Assembly (NCBI GenBank): GCA_004154925.1
Contig: QJNS01000003.1
Span: forward strand, 620,001-684,000
DNA from: Monosporascus cannonballus
Taxonomy: Eukaryota; Ascomycota; Sordariomycetes; Xylariales
Direction: 5' to 3'
Length of the DNA: 64,000 nucleotides
The notes beneath the pieces were generated by a model that did not search any database, was not told where the DNA came from, and saw only the letters and a program-made list of their open reading frames with translations. A program made the position numbers and the translations under genes. The first letter of the stretch is position 1. Every line of letters starts with the position of its first letter. Shown here in pieces: positions 1 through 10,418 of the stretch.

Positions 1-2056
1 GCTCTTTTTAACAATTTAGTAATGGGTTTCGTAATACGCAAATAATAGGCGATAAATTTCTCATAAAATTTGCGAACTTTAAAAAAACTTAAATATTATA
101 AATCGATTCCGGCTTTGGTTACGTTTTAAGGGCGTCGACTCGTCGGCGATCTATTTCCAACCTATTGGTATTAATTACAAAATCTAAAAAATATTTTTTA
201 AATACTTCAATGAATAATTAATATTACAGCAGGCGTTCGTAACTCAATTAAAAATATATATGCTTAATTAATCCAGTTCATACCTTATATATATATAAGC
301 TTAAAAATATAATCAGTGCCTTAATAAAACTAAATAACATAATTATATATTCGAATTACTCGTAATGAATACGAGAAACGATTTCCTATTAATCACTGTT
401 TTAAATCTTAATATAGTAATAAGTATTGTTAAAATCAATTTTCAAAAATACTTTCGATAACCATAAACAATTTATTACTTTTAAGGTTAAAAGCAAAAAT
501 TATCTGTTTTTTATTATTATTCGAATTAATCTTTTATAATCCACGTATAATCGGAAACTGCCGTCCTTTTTAAGTACGAATAATACTAATATCTTTACGT
601 CCGGTTTTAAATAGCGTATTTATCCTATTTTCAGGTTTTCTCGGATATACTTTTCGAATCCTTTTCGATAAGCTTCCGAAATAGGGTAAATTAGGCCAAA
701 TAAAGGTATTTTCACTAAGATCAAATCTATTGCATATTTTGCCTTTAACAGCTAAAAGACTTTTTTGGTTAACTTTTTAAAATATATTCCACGGAAACCT
801 TCTAGGTATATAGAAAAATTAAGTATTTCTCGTTCTTATTATGCTCCAGATTCTAAAATATATAGTACATCGGCTAACTACACTATATTCACAATATAAA
901 TTTATTTACCGGAAACGGTTAAATTTGCGATCTTTTATCCGTTAAAGTATTATAATAATTTCAATCACTATTAATATATAATTATATTTAATAAAACGTT
1001 TACCTTGTTTATTTCTGGTTTAAATAATAAAAAGTCGGGCCGTTTCCAATTACGGCATATTATAAAGTAAATTTGCTTAACTTTTCACTCATTTTCGTAA
1101 TTATCTATTATATTAATAGGCATTTCGTAACTTCTATAACATTTAATATACGAACTGTTAACGTGGATAAAGCTCGGAATATTTAGAGAAATTAATTGGA
1201 AAGTAATTGTTCTTACTAAATTTCTGCTTACAGTATTTATTTATATTCCCGTATTTATATCCATTTGCATTGTTATATCCTCTATATTTCTTTTAATAAA
1301 TACCATTCTTTGAAAATTCAGCTTTATTTCGACGAATTTGTAATTATTAGCCGAAATGGACTAAATATATACGTTTATTTTGTTTTATTTTTTGGGTTTA
1401 CGTTTCGGGATTGATCTAATTTATCGTTATATACTATAAAGGTCTATATAACTTTCGGAGGTCGATCTCAGTATAGCTGGAATCACAAAGTTTTTGTATT
1501 CTTTTTAAATTTGCAATCCACATTTTTATAATTTAGCTTCTTATAATTATAACCTTTAAATAAGTCGTTATAAAAATTAAAGATATTAAGTTATATAAAC
1601 TTATTCCGATCGGAATCAAATTAAGAATTATCTATTTTTCGAATATGAAATTGCCCGTAATTCTTATTGCTTTTATATACCGCCATTAATTTATTTAAAG
1701 AACTCGTTTTTCCGAAAACGTTAAAATAAAATCGTTTATTGTTATCAATACTTTTAATATAAAATAACCGGTTTTTCTTCGTTTTTTTCAAATATTTTAA
1801 TACCGTTTTACATTATTTATTACGCTATTAATTCGTTTTAATTTAACTTCTCTTCGCAATAAGATATTTTATAATTTTAATATTAATTTTTAAAAATAAA
1901 TAAAAGCAGAATATTTGTTATCCCGATTAATTCCGCCGCTAAAAATATTTTTAAGCTTTATTTTATACACTAAAAACATTTGTTTAGCGTAAAACTCCAC
2001 CGGCAATTAATCGGATCGATATCGTAATTCTAAAAATTATTCTCCACATTCTTTAT
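1..2056 (-). mobile_element. Gypsy relic C2, distal part (reverse transcriptase side)
   Basis: Strongly AT-rich DNA whose minus strand still reads as the N-terminal part of a Ty3/Gypsy reverse transcriptase at about 682 down to 503. The frame shows a recognisable KKDGSFRLYVDYKRL stretch ending in IIIKNR, interrupted by stops. The same segment is closely matched in plus-strand element C near 45.5-45.7 kb, so both belong to one family. The 5' LTR and gag start of C2 lie at 16086-17012; element A, flanked by the duplicated CAACA (2057-2061 and 16086-16090), separates the two halves. The rest of its pol lies left of the window. It is dead, and nothing else is recognisable here. Confidence 0.7.
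503..682 (-). pseudogene. Reverse transcriptase fragment of C2
   Basis: On the minus strand this segment translates to a Gypsy RT fingers/palm start: a helix resembling FEKYIRENLKIG, then LFVLKKDGSFRLYVDYKRL. The family normally has a related P/V-KKDGS-R-CVDYR-LN motif here, so the Cys of the CVDY block has become Tyr and Trp/Gln codons have become stops, as RIP would produce. The catalytic aspartate region lies further left and is not readable. Confidence 0.65.
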
Positions 2057-2061
2057 CAACA

Positions 2062-2387
2062 TATAACGGCTAGGCGGTTTAACCAATTATTATACCTTAG
2101 TCCTACGGGTTTATGTTGGCAGAAATATATTGGAAGTCTAAGCAATAAATACAGTAACGTATTACGTCTCGTAATTCCAAAGGTGCTTTGAGTAACGATA
2201 TTATATTACAAGCTTGTATTATACAAATTATGGAAATAATAAATGTATATATCTTTTTTTTGCTTGCTGGATTATTATTAATAAGTTGGTAATCCGGCTT
2301 ATTAGTTTATTACCAATAAATTAGTAATTCGGCTTACTGGCTTATTACCAGTAAGTTGGTAATCTATTACGAAACTTACCTTATTAT
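2062..2387 (-). repeat. 3' LTR of element A, outer part (LTR type A)
   Basis: Matches the 5' LTR of A at 15733-16085 and the LTRs of D. It is cut at 2387 by the insertion of B, and the remaining end is at 9718-9778. It carries two full copies plus a partial copy of the 35-bp LTR minisatellite (about 2270-2365). Combined length is about 389 bp against 353 bp for the other LTR, a difference of one 35-bp unit. Confidence 0.85.
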
Positions 2388-2827
2388 TGTTACAGGAACA
2401 GGGGTTCCTGCCTCGAAGAGACCAACCTTTAAGGCCTACCGCGGATCTGTCACGGGTAAACTCCGGATAGAGAAGCTTGGCTCTTATGGTGATCTAGTTA
2501 ATCTAGATGATTTAAGTAATCTGGACCAGATCATATAGATCATATAGATTACATAGATCCACGACATACTTATTTTAGGAATTAAGATATATAATAAGTC
2601 GGTTTTTTATATAAATAATACCTATTTAGTTTTCATTTTTTAGTTATTAATCTAAACTTTTAATCCAGAAATAATTATACCGTTTTTTAATTAAAAGAAG
2701 AATTTTTAAATCTTTTTAACGAATAAATTTTAATAAATTATTTTTCGCTTTATTATTACTTGCAAATCAAAACCTTATTTCAGATATTATTTATACCTCC
2801 AAATAAATATATAATAGGTTCGTTATA
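2388..2827 (+). repeat. 5' LTR of element B (LTR type B)
   Basis: 440 bp, matching 9273-9712. The outer ~170 bp (2388-2560) keeps high GC while the inner part is strongly AT-shifted; the 3' LTR shows the mirror image. Around 2480-2560 it holds short degenerate tandem repeats of an ATCATATAG-like unit. The last bases read GTTATA in place of the GTTACA seen in the 3' LTR, a C-to-T change. Confidence 0.9.
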
Positions 2828-3469
2828 TTTTAATAATTCCTTAATTAATAGCCGACGAATGGTTTAAGGCCTAATTAGGCATAAATTTTCCTAAACTTAA
2901 TAAAAATAATATTATAGAATAACGTTTAGAAAATAAATAATATATCCGATTGCCGTTATTAATTAATAAAAAATTAATAATAAGATTAAACGATTTATTA
3001 CTTATTAAAAAAGTTTTTTAATTAATAAATAATATAATACCTTTTATTATTAGATTTTAAGAAAGTTTTTTTTAAACCCTAGCAGTAGCCTTTATCCGCA
3101 AAAAAGATAATTAAGGTATAAAGGGGTAAGATAAGTAAAGAAAAGAAAAAATATCCGGTTAAAAATAAAAAATATCCGGTTAAAAATAAAAAAAAAGGTA
3201 TTAAAATGTTTAATTAAAGAAAAAGAACTTATTATAGAAAAACGATTGGACTTTTTGGCTTAAAAAGTTAAAAGCCTAAAAAAGGAGAATATTCGGTTCG
3301 CCAAAGAAAGAAAATAAGTTTTTCCACAGTTTGGCTCCCTAAGAGAACGAAGCTAAGGGGCTGGTTACCGACCACCTTCGTTGGACATAAGATAAGTACC
3401 AGAAAGAATTTCGATTTTACTACTGTTCGGCGTAAACCGGATACGGGAAGGAATTGTTCCACCCCCTAG

Positions 3470-4255
3470 TTATTACGGAATGCCAAACGTTAAAGGTTAT
3501 AAGCCAATTCCCCCTAAGCCTTACGATAGATCAGAAGACCTTAAAGGATTTTTAATTTAGGCCAGATTTTACCTTAAGTTTTACGAAAGTTTTTTAACGG
3601 AGGATTATTAGAAGGTAATGGCCATTTTCCAGCTATTAACCGGACGAATCCGGGAATGGTTTGAACTTATTTTAACGGATTATTTTGAAAAATATTTAAA
3701 GGAATTTTTAAACTTTATTAATTACATTTTCGGTAAATACGGTTACTTTAAAAAACGAATACGGGCTTTATTCGGAAATCCTAATAAGGAATAATATATA
3801 ATTAAATAACTTTATTTTTTTTATTAAACCAAATTAATATCTAAATATATGACCGAATTTAATCGTTTAATAATTATTTTAAATTTGCCAGAAAATACGT
3901 TATTTTATTTTTATTACGACGGCTTAAAGCTTTAAATTAAGGATAAAATATATATGGAACCCAAGATAAGATTTTTTACGGAATATACCGATAAGGTTAT
4001 TATTGTCAACCGTCGCACTTTTAATCGGTATTTCGAAAAAAAGGGGACCGGCAGACGAAATAATAATAAAAGCTTTAATAGCCGAATTAAAAAGGATAAA
4101 GGTAAGCCTCAAAAAAAAGCAAATTCCGTTTCGAAAAAGCCTAAGAAAAATAAGTTCAAAATGGAATATTTTAATTATGGCAAAAAGAGATATTATAAAA
4201 GCGAATATTATTTTCCTGCGAAAAAAAACTTTAAGAAAAAAGGAATTCCTTAATC
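3470..4255 (+). pseudogene. gag of element B
   Basis: Plus-strand decayed gag capsid protein. Recognisable blocks include LTGRIREWFE (about 3637-3666) and FGKYGYFKKRIRALFGN (about 3730-3780), typical of the fungal Retrotrans_gag domain, followed by a zinc-knuckle relic at the C-terminus. Stops at former Gln/Trp codons break the frame; the last open stretch runs 3954-4253. Gag would form the particle and bind the element RNA. It leads into pol after a short gap, with no sign of a functional frame today. Confidence 0.8.
4167..4208 (+). other. RIP-converted CCHC zinc knuckle of gag (element B)
   Basis: Reading the open frame that starts at 3954, residues 72-85 have tyrosines at exactly the spacing of a retroviral zinc knuckle: Y-x2-Y-x4-Y-x4-Y in place of C-x2-C-x4-H-x4-C. 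Cys to Tyr needs one G-to-A change and His to Tyr one C-to-T change, both RIP products. The surrounding Gly, Lys and aromatic residues fit the family. Confidence 0.8.
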
Positions 4256-4259
4256 TCAA

Positions 4260-7200
4260 AAAAAGTTAAAATAATTAAAAAAATCGATAATAAGGTAAAC
4301 GAAAAAAAAAAATTAATTTAATTTTCTCCCAGCCAGAATTTACTATTACCATAATTACTTAAATCCAAAATAATATCCCAAAATACGAAAATTATTTTAA
4401 TTATTAGGATTTTAAGATTAAAGTTTATAAATATTATTTAGGATAAACGGCTTTTAAAATAATTATAAAGTTAAAATGCCAGTACTATTTTAATTCCTAG
4501 AAATATAAGATATATATAAAGAACGGTTAATTCCGATTAAATATTAATAATTATAAATAATTATTTCCGGAACTTTATAAATTCCCAAAATGTATTATTT
4601 ACTAAAAAACGCCATCGGTAAATCCTTATAATTTATTACATTTTATTATTTGCTATTTCGACGATTACCTTATTTATTTTAAAGCCAATGAAAATAATAA
4701 CTTTTGGCCTAAATAGGACGAAAAAACGCTTACCGAATTAAACGATAAGTGCCGATATACAGAAATTTTACGATGGCCAAAGTACCTTAGGTTTTATTAC
4801 TTACATTCTGAATTAAAACCGAGTTAAAAAACTATATCGTAAGAATGCTTATGTTACTTTCCGATATTTTACGTCCAATATGAATTCCTAGATATGGGAA
4901 TATCTTTTTCGGAAATTTACTTTTCTGACCCTATAATTCGGAAGGTACAAAACCAAAAAACAAATTAAAAAAAAGGCAGTTCTCCCCCGTAAACTTAATA
5001 CAAATACGGCAAAAAAACATGGTTCCGGTACAAAAACGATTAATGTACTAAATATTTTATTAAGAAAATTCGCAAATGGAAATTCGCTTAAACCGGACGG
5101 TATTAAAAATTAAAAAATTACAAAAGCTTTCGAAATTAAGGTATCGAAAAGTTTTAACATATAAAACTTTATGTAAGGCAATAAAAGGATTACGTAATTA
5201 AATCGAAATTTCTTTGCGATATAAAAATAAAATGTTTAAAATTATAATCGATTCGGAAGCCGAAAAAAATTTTATCTTTTTTATAATAGCAGAAAAATAT
5301 TAAATTCTTTGGAAATATAAGTTGAAATTTTATAAGTTACGAATAATAAACGGAAACTTATTTACGTATGAAAACGGACGAATCCTTCGAAAAATTAAAA
5401 AATTTCCCGTACAGATTTAAGAATATCAAAAGCAAATTTCGCTGGATATTACCGATATTTTTAGGTACGACATCATTTTGGGAATACCGTAACTTAGGTT
5501 TAGTAATATATATATCAATTAAAAGTATTAAATATTTTTATAAAAAAATAAGCCACCCGAAAAAAATAAACAAAAAATTTGTTATATTATTAAAGAAATC
5601 CAAATTACCAATTAAACCTTTATAGTATTATTTAAATATTAATAATTTAAGAAATTATTTAAAAATAAAAAAAATTACGAATTACTTGCATATGGTTAAT
5701 AGGATTATAAAATACTTATTAAAGAAAGATATTATCCTAAGTTCCACAAAATTTATTACATAAACCTTAATAAATTAAAAGCCTTATAAAAAAGTATTTA
5801 ATTCGATCTAAAAAAAGATATATCCAACCTTTTAATTCTCCCGTTGGATACCCCGTCCTTATAGTATTAAAAATTAAAGACGAAAAGTAAAAAATTAACG
5901 AAAACGGAAACCTAATTTTTAAAAAAGTAATCGATTATAAACAGTTAAATAATATCACGATTAATAACAGATATCCTTTAATTCTTATAAGCATATTAAA
6001 AAAATGCTAGTAAAGCAAAATAATTTACCGCACTTAATTTCCGAAACGGTTATTACCGTATTAAAATGGCCAAAAAAGAAAAATGGAAAACGGCGTTCAG
6101 AACAATATATGGACTTTATAAATATAAAATAATGCCCATAGGATTTATTAATATCCCCGCCAGCTTTTAACGCCTAATTATAACTACTTTCAGAAAATTT
6201 CTGAATAAGTTTGTATTCGTTTATTTCGACGATATCCTTATTTATTCCGAAATTCTGGAAAAGCACAAAAAGTAAGTTACCCAAGTGCTCCAGACGTTAA
6301 ACAAAGCAAATATTCGAATTAACCCAGCCAAAAACATATGGCATACGTAAAAACTGGATTTTTTGGGATATATTTTTACCCCCGGCCAAATTCAGATTTA
6401 ACGCTTCAAAATGGAAATAATTAAAAACTGGCCCATCCTTAATAAAATAACCGTTATAAATATCCGGCAGATCTTAGGATTTACGGATTACGTACGCAGC
6501 CTAATTAAGGAATACGGAAATATAATTAAATTATTAACGAAACTTATTATTAAAGAATATATAAAAAAGAAATTCAAATTTCCAAAAAATACGAAAGAAA
6601 TATTTTAGATATTAAAGGATATAATTACTAATGGACCTATAATAAGATTACTTAACGCAAATAAAAAAAACGTTTACAAATAAATATTTCAGATTACGCA
6701 TTAAATACCGTCCTAAAATAATTAAAGGATAACGGCAAATAATATCCAGTGGCATATTACTTAAAAACATTCCAAAACGCAAAACTTAAATACCCGATTT
6801 ATAACAAAAAACTATTAATAATTATTAACGTTTTTAAGGAATAAGAACTTTTTTTAACGGAACGAAAAAACCTTTCGATATTTACTTTAATTACAAAAAC
6901 CTTATTCGATTTATAAAAGCCCAAAAGCTAAATAAATAATATAAAAGATAAATAATTTTCTTATTAAAATTGAATTTCAAAATATATTATATTAAAGGAA
7001 AAAAAACGTTTAAACAGATATTTTCAATCGTAAAGGCGATTACAACTTTAAGGTTCCCAAAAAATATAGATATTATAATATAATAATAATAACATTATAT
7101 AATTGTATAAGATAATCAAAAAACCGACCCCCGAACTTTTGATATAATTCCGAAATTTTTACGATACAAAAAAATAAAAGAAAATTTAGCAATTAAAAAA

Positions 7201-8550
7201 ATAACCAAAAAATTAATTACTATATTATAGCAAAATTTATATTCCCAAGAATCAATAAAAACAGTTCGTAAAAGAATTCCACGAAAACCCGTTATACGGA
7301 TATTAAGGAATTTTCAAAACCATTAGATAATTATAAAAAAAATATAACTTTCCGGAATTACGCCATATAATTAAAATAATTATCAAAAATTATAATATTT
7401 ATAATAAAGCAAAAATAACATAACACAAACCTTACCGGTTATTACAACCTACCAATATTCCTAATAAGGCGTAAAATACCATAATTTGGGATTTTATCAT
7501 TAACTTACCTTTATTTAAAAACCCAGTTATTAAAGTCGAATATAACAAAATATGGGCGATTATTAACAAACTTACTAAATATAAGTACTTTTTACCTTTT
7601 AAAAAAAACGTAACGGCAGAATAATTAGCTTACGCTTTTATTAAAGATTATTTTAACAAATATAAAATACCAAAAAAAATTATTTCTAACAAAAATACGT
7701 TTTTTATTTTAAAATTTAATATTAAGCTTAAGTTTTTAATAAGGTATTATTTTTAAACGGATAAATAAATAAAGCGACTTAATTAAATTTTAAAATAGTA
7801 TTTTCGAAATTACGTTAATTACTAACAAAATAATTGGGTAAAACTTTTGCTATTACTATAAATTACCTATAATATATTTATAAACGAAAATATAAACGTA
7901 TCCCCTTATACAATTATATATGGACATAAAGCAAAAACGGAACGACCCAAATAACCACTTAATAAAACACCAAAAATCGTTACGATTACCCCAAAAATAA
8001 AGACATTAACAATAAAAATCAAAACGATTTAAGCCCATTTCCAAAATAAATTGTAATTCCTTTAATAACGGATAACCCAATATTACAATAAAAAAAATTA
8101 AAAAACCAATTTTAACGAAAAAAAACAAGGTTTATTTATTACGCCAAAAACAAAACGCAATTTCGAATATTTTATAAATCAAAATAAAAAGACCTAGCAA
8201 TAAGCTCGATTTTAAAAAACTTAACTTATTTAAAGTTAATAAAGTTATTTCCAAAATTAATTATCGATTATCGTTACCTAAAAACATAAAAATACACCTT
8301 ATTTTCCATATTTCTTTATTAAAACCAATATTTAAAAACACCCCGTTAAAAATAAATATAAAACTTAAAAAAAATTTTAACAAATACAAAATCGAACAAA
8401 TACTAAATTCCAAAATAATTAAAAATAAAGTCCAGTACCTAATTAAATGGGAAAAATACTTACATAAGGAAAATACTTGGGAACTATTTAACCATTTAAC
8501 GAATATAATGGACCTAATTAAAACGTTTTACCGCCAGAATTTTGACCGAT
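4260..8550 (+). pseudogene. pol of element B (PR-RT-RH-IN-chromodomain)
   Basis: Decayed Gypsy polyprotein. Protease relic IIDSEAEKNFI at 5241-5276 (DSGA changed to DSEA). RT from about 5860, including KWKTAFRTIYGLY and the intact catalytic YFDD at 6222-6233 within VYFDDILIYS. A downstream RT/RNase H segment reads INIRQILGFTDYVRSLIKEY (about 6450-6515). Integrase about 7260-7960 retains an IW-x-II-x-KLTKYKYFLPF stretch. The C-terminus at about 8428-8545 is a chromodomain relic with YLIKWEKY and ENTWE, which marks a chromovirus; in the family this domain directs insertion to methylated-histone chromatin. Many in-frame stops make it non-functional. Confidence 0.88.
6222..6233 (+). other. Intact RT catalytic motif YFDD (element B)
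   Basis: The only one of seven RT active-site motifs readable in this window that keeps both catalytic aspartates; compare YFED (D), YLHD (A), YFDN (G), YCDN (H), YFNN (F) and YLND (I). Confidence 0.85.
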
Positions 8551-8639
8551 TATTTCCAATACGGCTAACGTCGCAAATAATAACGGTCCCCTACTTAAAT
8601 TTAACCCTGCGGCATTCCAGTCGAAAAAGGTAAACGTTT

Positions 8640-9170
8640 CCGTAATGGCATTTATCTCGGAAATAAACTAAACTTATTTTATTTCCATGCGCCGCTGTTC
8701 CTCCTCTAATTTCTCCTATTTTTTTAATTAATCCAGTTTATAACTTTTTTTCAAAATCGCAAAAGCCTTTTTTTCCAGAACGCCCTGTTGCAAACGGATA
8801 CGTTTTAGCCGACTAATGAATTCTTTCGTTCTTTTTTTAGCAGTTTTCTAGTACGCCGCCAGCACTTCTTAATACGTAACCAAGGTATCCTTTATTTCGC
8901 GCTACTCCTTTTGCAAGCGTTCGCGTTCTTTTCTAATTTTCATTAAGGAATTTATATTTAGTACGTCGCAGGTTAAGCGCTAACGACGGGTATAATAACT
9001 ATAATTAAGAATGTCTGCCACAAAATAACAATTAAATTCCCACAGGCGGATATAATTCGAATAAACGATAATTTTAAAACCAAATTTCTCGATAAAATTC
9101 GTACGGTTATTACGTATTTCGCGTTAATTTAAACGAAGTTTTTTTTTCTTTTTAAATACGGCTTATTATA
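8640..9170 (-). pseudogene. Antisense ORF of element B: six-Cys motif plus coiled coil
   Basis: Antisense to the retrotransposon, between the pol stop and the 3' LTR. One continuous minus-strand frame has only TAG/TAA interruptions at positions where Gln/Trp/Arg codons are plausible. The N-terminal part (about 9066-8960) spells Y-x2-Y-x7-C-x8-Y-x2-Y-x7-C, a symmetric six-cysteine pattern with four Cys turned to Tyr. It is followed by a highly charged helix including IRKERERLQKE, KRTKEFISRLKRIRLQQG and EKLEEEQRRMEIK, a likely coiled coil. Elements A, D and H carry a related antisense protein. I know no assigned function; binuclear zinc-cluster DNA binding is a guess from spacing alone. Confidence 0.7.
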
Positions 9171-9257
9171 ATAAAATTAATTAAAATATTTCTAAGAACT
9201 TTTTCTAATAAAATAAAGTGGCCACTTACGGTTCTTATCTTTGGGACAAAAATCCTT

Positions 9258-9272
9258 GGAAAAAGGAAATAA
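9258..9272 (+). other. Polypurine tract of element B
   Basis: A 15-base, purine-rich run (GGAAAAAGGAAATAA) lies directly against the 3' LTR start at 9273. In LTR retrotransposons this primes plus-strand DNA synthesis, so it confirms the plus orientation of B. Confidence 0.7.
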
Positions 9273-9712
9273 TGTTATAGAAACAAGGGTTTCTGCTTCG
9301 AAAAAACCAACTTTTAAAGCCTAACGCAAATTTGTCACGGGTAAACTCCGGACAGAAAAGCTTGGTTCTTAAGGTGATCTAATTAATTTAAATAATTTAA
9401 ATGATCTGGACCAGATTACATAAATTACATAGATCACATAGATCCATAATATACTTACTTTAGGAATTAGGATATATAATAAGTCGGTCTTTTATATAAA
9501 TAGCACCTATTTAGTTTTCGCTCCTTAGTTATCAATCTAAGCTTTTAGTTTAAAGGCAACTGTACCGTTCTTTAATTAAGGGAAAAATCTTTAAATCTCT
9601 TTAACGAACAGACCCCAGTAAATCATTCCTCGCCCTATTGTTACCTGCAAATCAAGACCCCATTTCGGATACTGCTCATACCTCCAGGTGGATGTATGAC
9701 AGGTTCGTTACA
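9273..9712 (+). repeat. 3' LTR of element B
   Basis: 440 bp. The inner first half is AT-shifted, while the outer ~200 bp (about 9510-9712) keeps normal GC, opposite to the 5' LTR. It ends in GTTACA, followed by the target duplication ATTAT at 9713-9717. Confidence 0.9.
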
Positions 9713-9717
9713 ATTAT

Positions 9718-9778
9718 GCACTTATGGTTGGGTTATATCAGACCGTTTTTAGAGACCGTGGCGTATTAAGCCATAATA
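9718..9778 (-). repeat. 3' LTR of element A, inner part
   Basis: Continuation of the LTR broken at 2387. It matches 16020-16085 almost base for base and holds the LTR start (TATTATGG on the minus strand, TGTTATGG in less mutated copies). Confidence 0.88.
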
Positions 9779-9866
9779 CGATTTCCCTTTTCCATAAATC
9801 TTGCCTTTAAGATTTCCGTTCCTTTTTTCGGTAAGCTTTTTGCATTTTTTCAATATGTTTTTTAGT

Positions 9867-10414
9867 ATATCTAAACGTCGTTTTCGCAAATCCGAAAAGC
9901 GACTTGGCCTGGCTAATTTAATTAAATTTAAAGGTTTTGACGCAATGCCTTATTTTTTCTATTTTGCCTGGCAGCTTAATTACCAAATAATAGATGGGGT
10001 TTTTCGTTATAAGGAATATGTTCGTCGGGGTCGTTCGTATAACGGGACAAAAATCCTTATCTGTATAATTAATTGTTATATCGCGAAATTAAAAAAATTA
10101 AAAAAGGAAAAGCTAATAGCCGAAAAATCTTTGTCCGAAATTTTTGCGCGTTTTTTTCGTATACGTCGTTAATATTAATACCATTAATCCCAGAGTACGA
10201 AATTTGTTAATCGTGCCTTTTAATTTTCGGACGATTTTAACGACCTTGCGCAATTAGCACTAGAGTTTGTAATCGAGGTACAGGCCTCCGATAAGGTGGA
10301 CGTTATTAATTAAAATGCGGTAAATTAAGGGCTCCCTTTTTGGACCTTGAAAACTGGAATGTTATTATTCCGAGCGGTTCCGTTATTGCTAATAAAAGTT
10401 TTTTAAGAGGCGTT
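9867..10414 (+). pseudogene. Antisense ORF of element A: Zn2Cys6-spaced motif plus coiled coil
   Basis: A plus-strand frame, antisense to the minus-strand pol of A, ending next to the pol end. The start codon seen in the sister copy H (MSKRRFRKSE at 61111) is ATA here, but the frame stays open to 10170, and homology runs on to about 10414 past Gln-to-stop changes and one frame change. At 9951-10040 tyrosines lie at Y-x2-Y-x6-Y-x8-Y-x2-Y-x6-Y. That is the exact spacing of a fungal Zn(II)2Cys6 cluster with all six Cys changed to Tyr; copies D and H still have Cys at positions 3, 5 and 6. A Lys/Glu-rich helix (IAKLKKLKKEKLIAEKSL) follows. Function unknown. Confidence 0.75.
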
Positions 10415-10418
10415 TAAC

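Larger units (their letters stand above)
2388..9712 (+). mobile_element. Chromovirus B (Gypsy LTR retrotransposon)
   Basis: A 7325-bp plus-strand element with two 440-bp LTRs that begin TGTTA and end in a form of GTTACA, flanked by the 5-bp duplication ATTAT (2383-2387 and 9713-9717). It is inserted inside the 3' LTR of element A. Internal order is gag, zinc knuckle, protease, reverse transcriptase, RNase H, integrase, chromodomain, then an antisense ORF and a polypurine tract. All frames carry many TAG/TAA stops, and the Cys-to-Tyr changes fit RIP. The RT catalytic motif YFDD is still intact. Its LTR sequence is unrelated to LTR types A and C. Confidence 0.93.
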
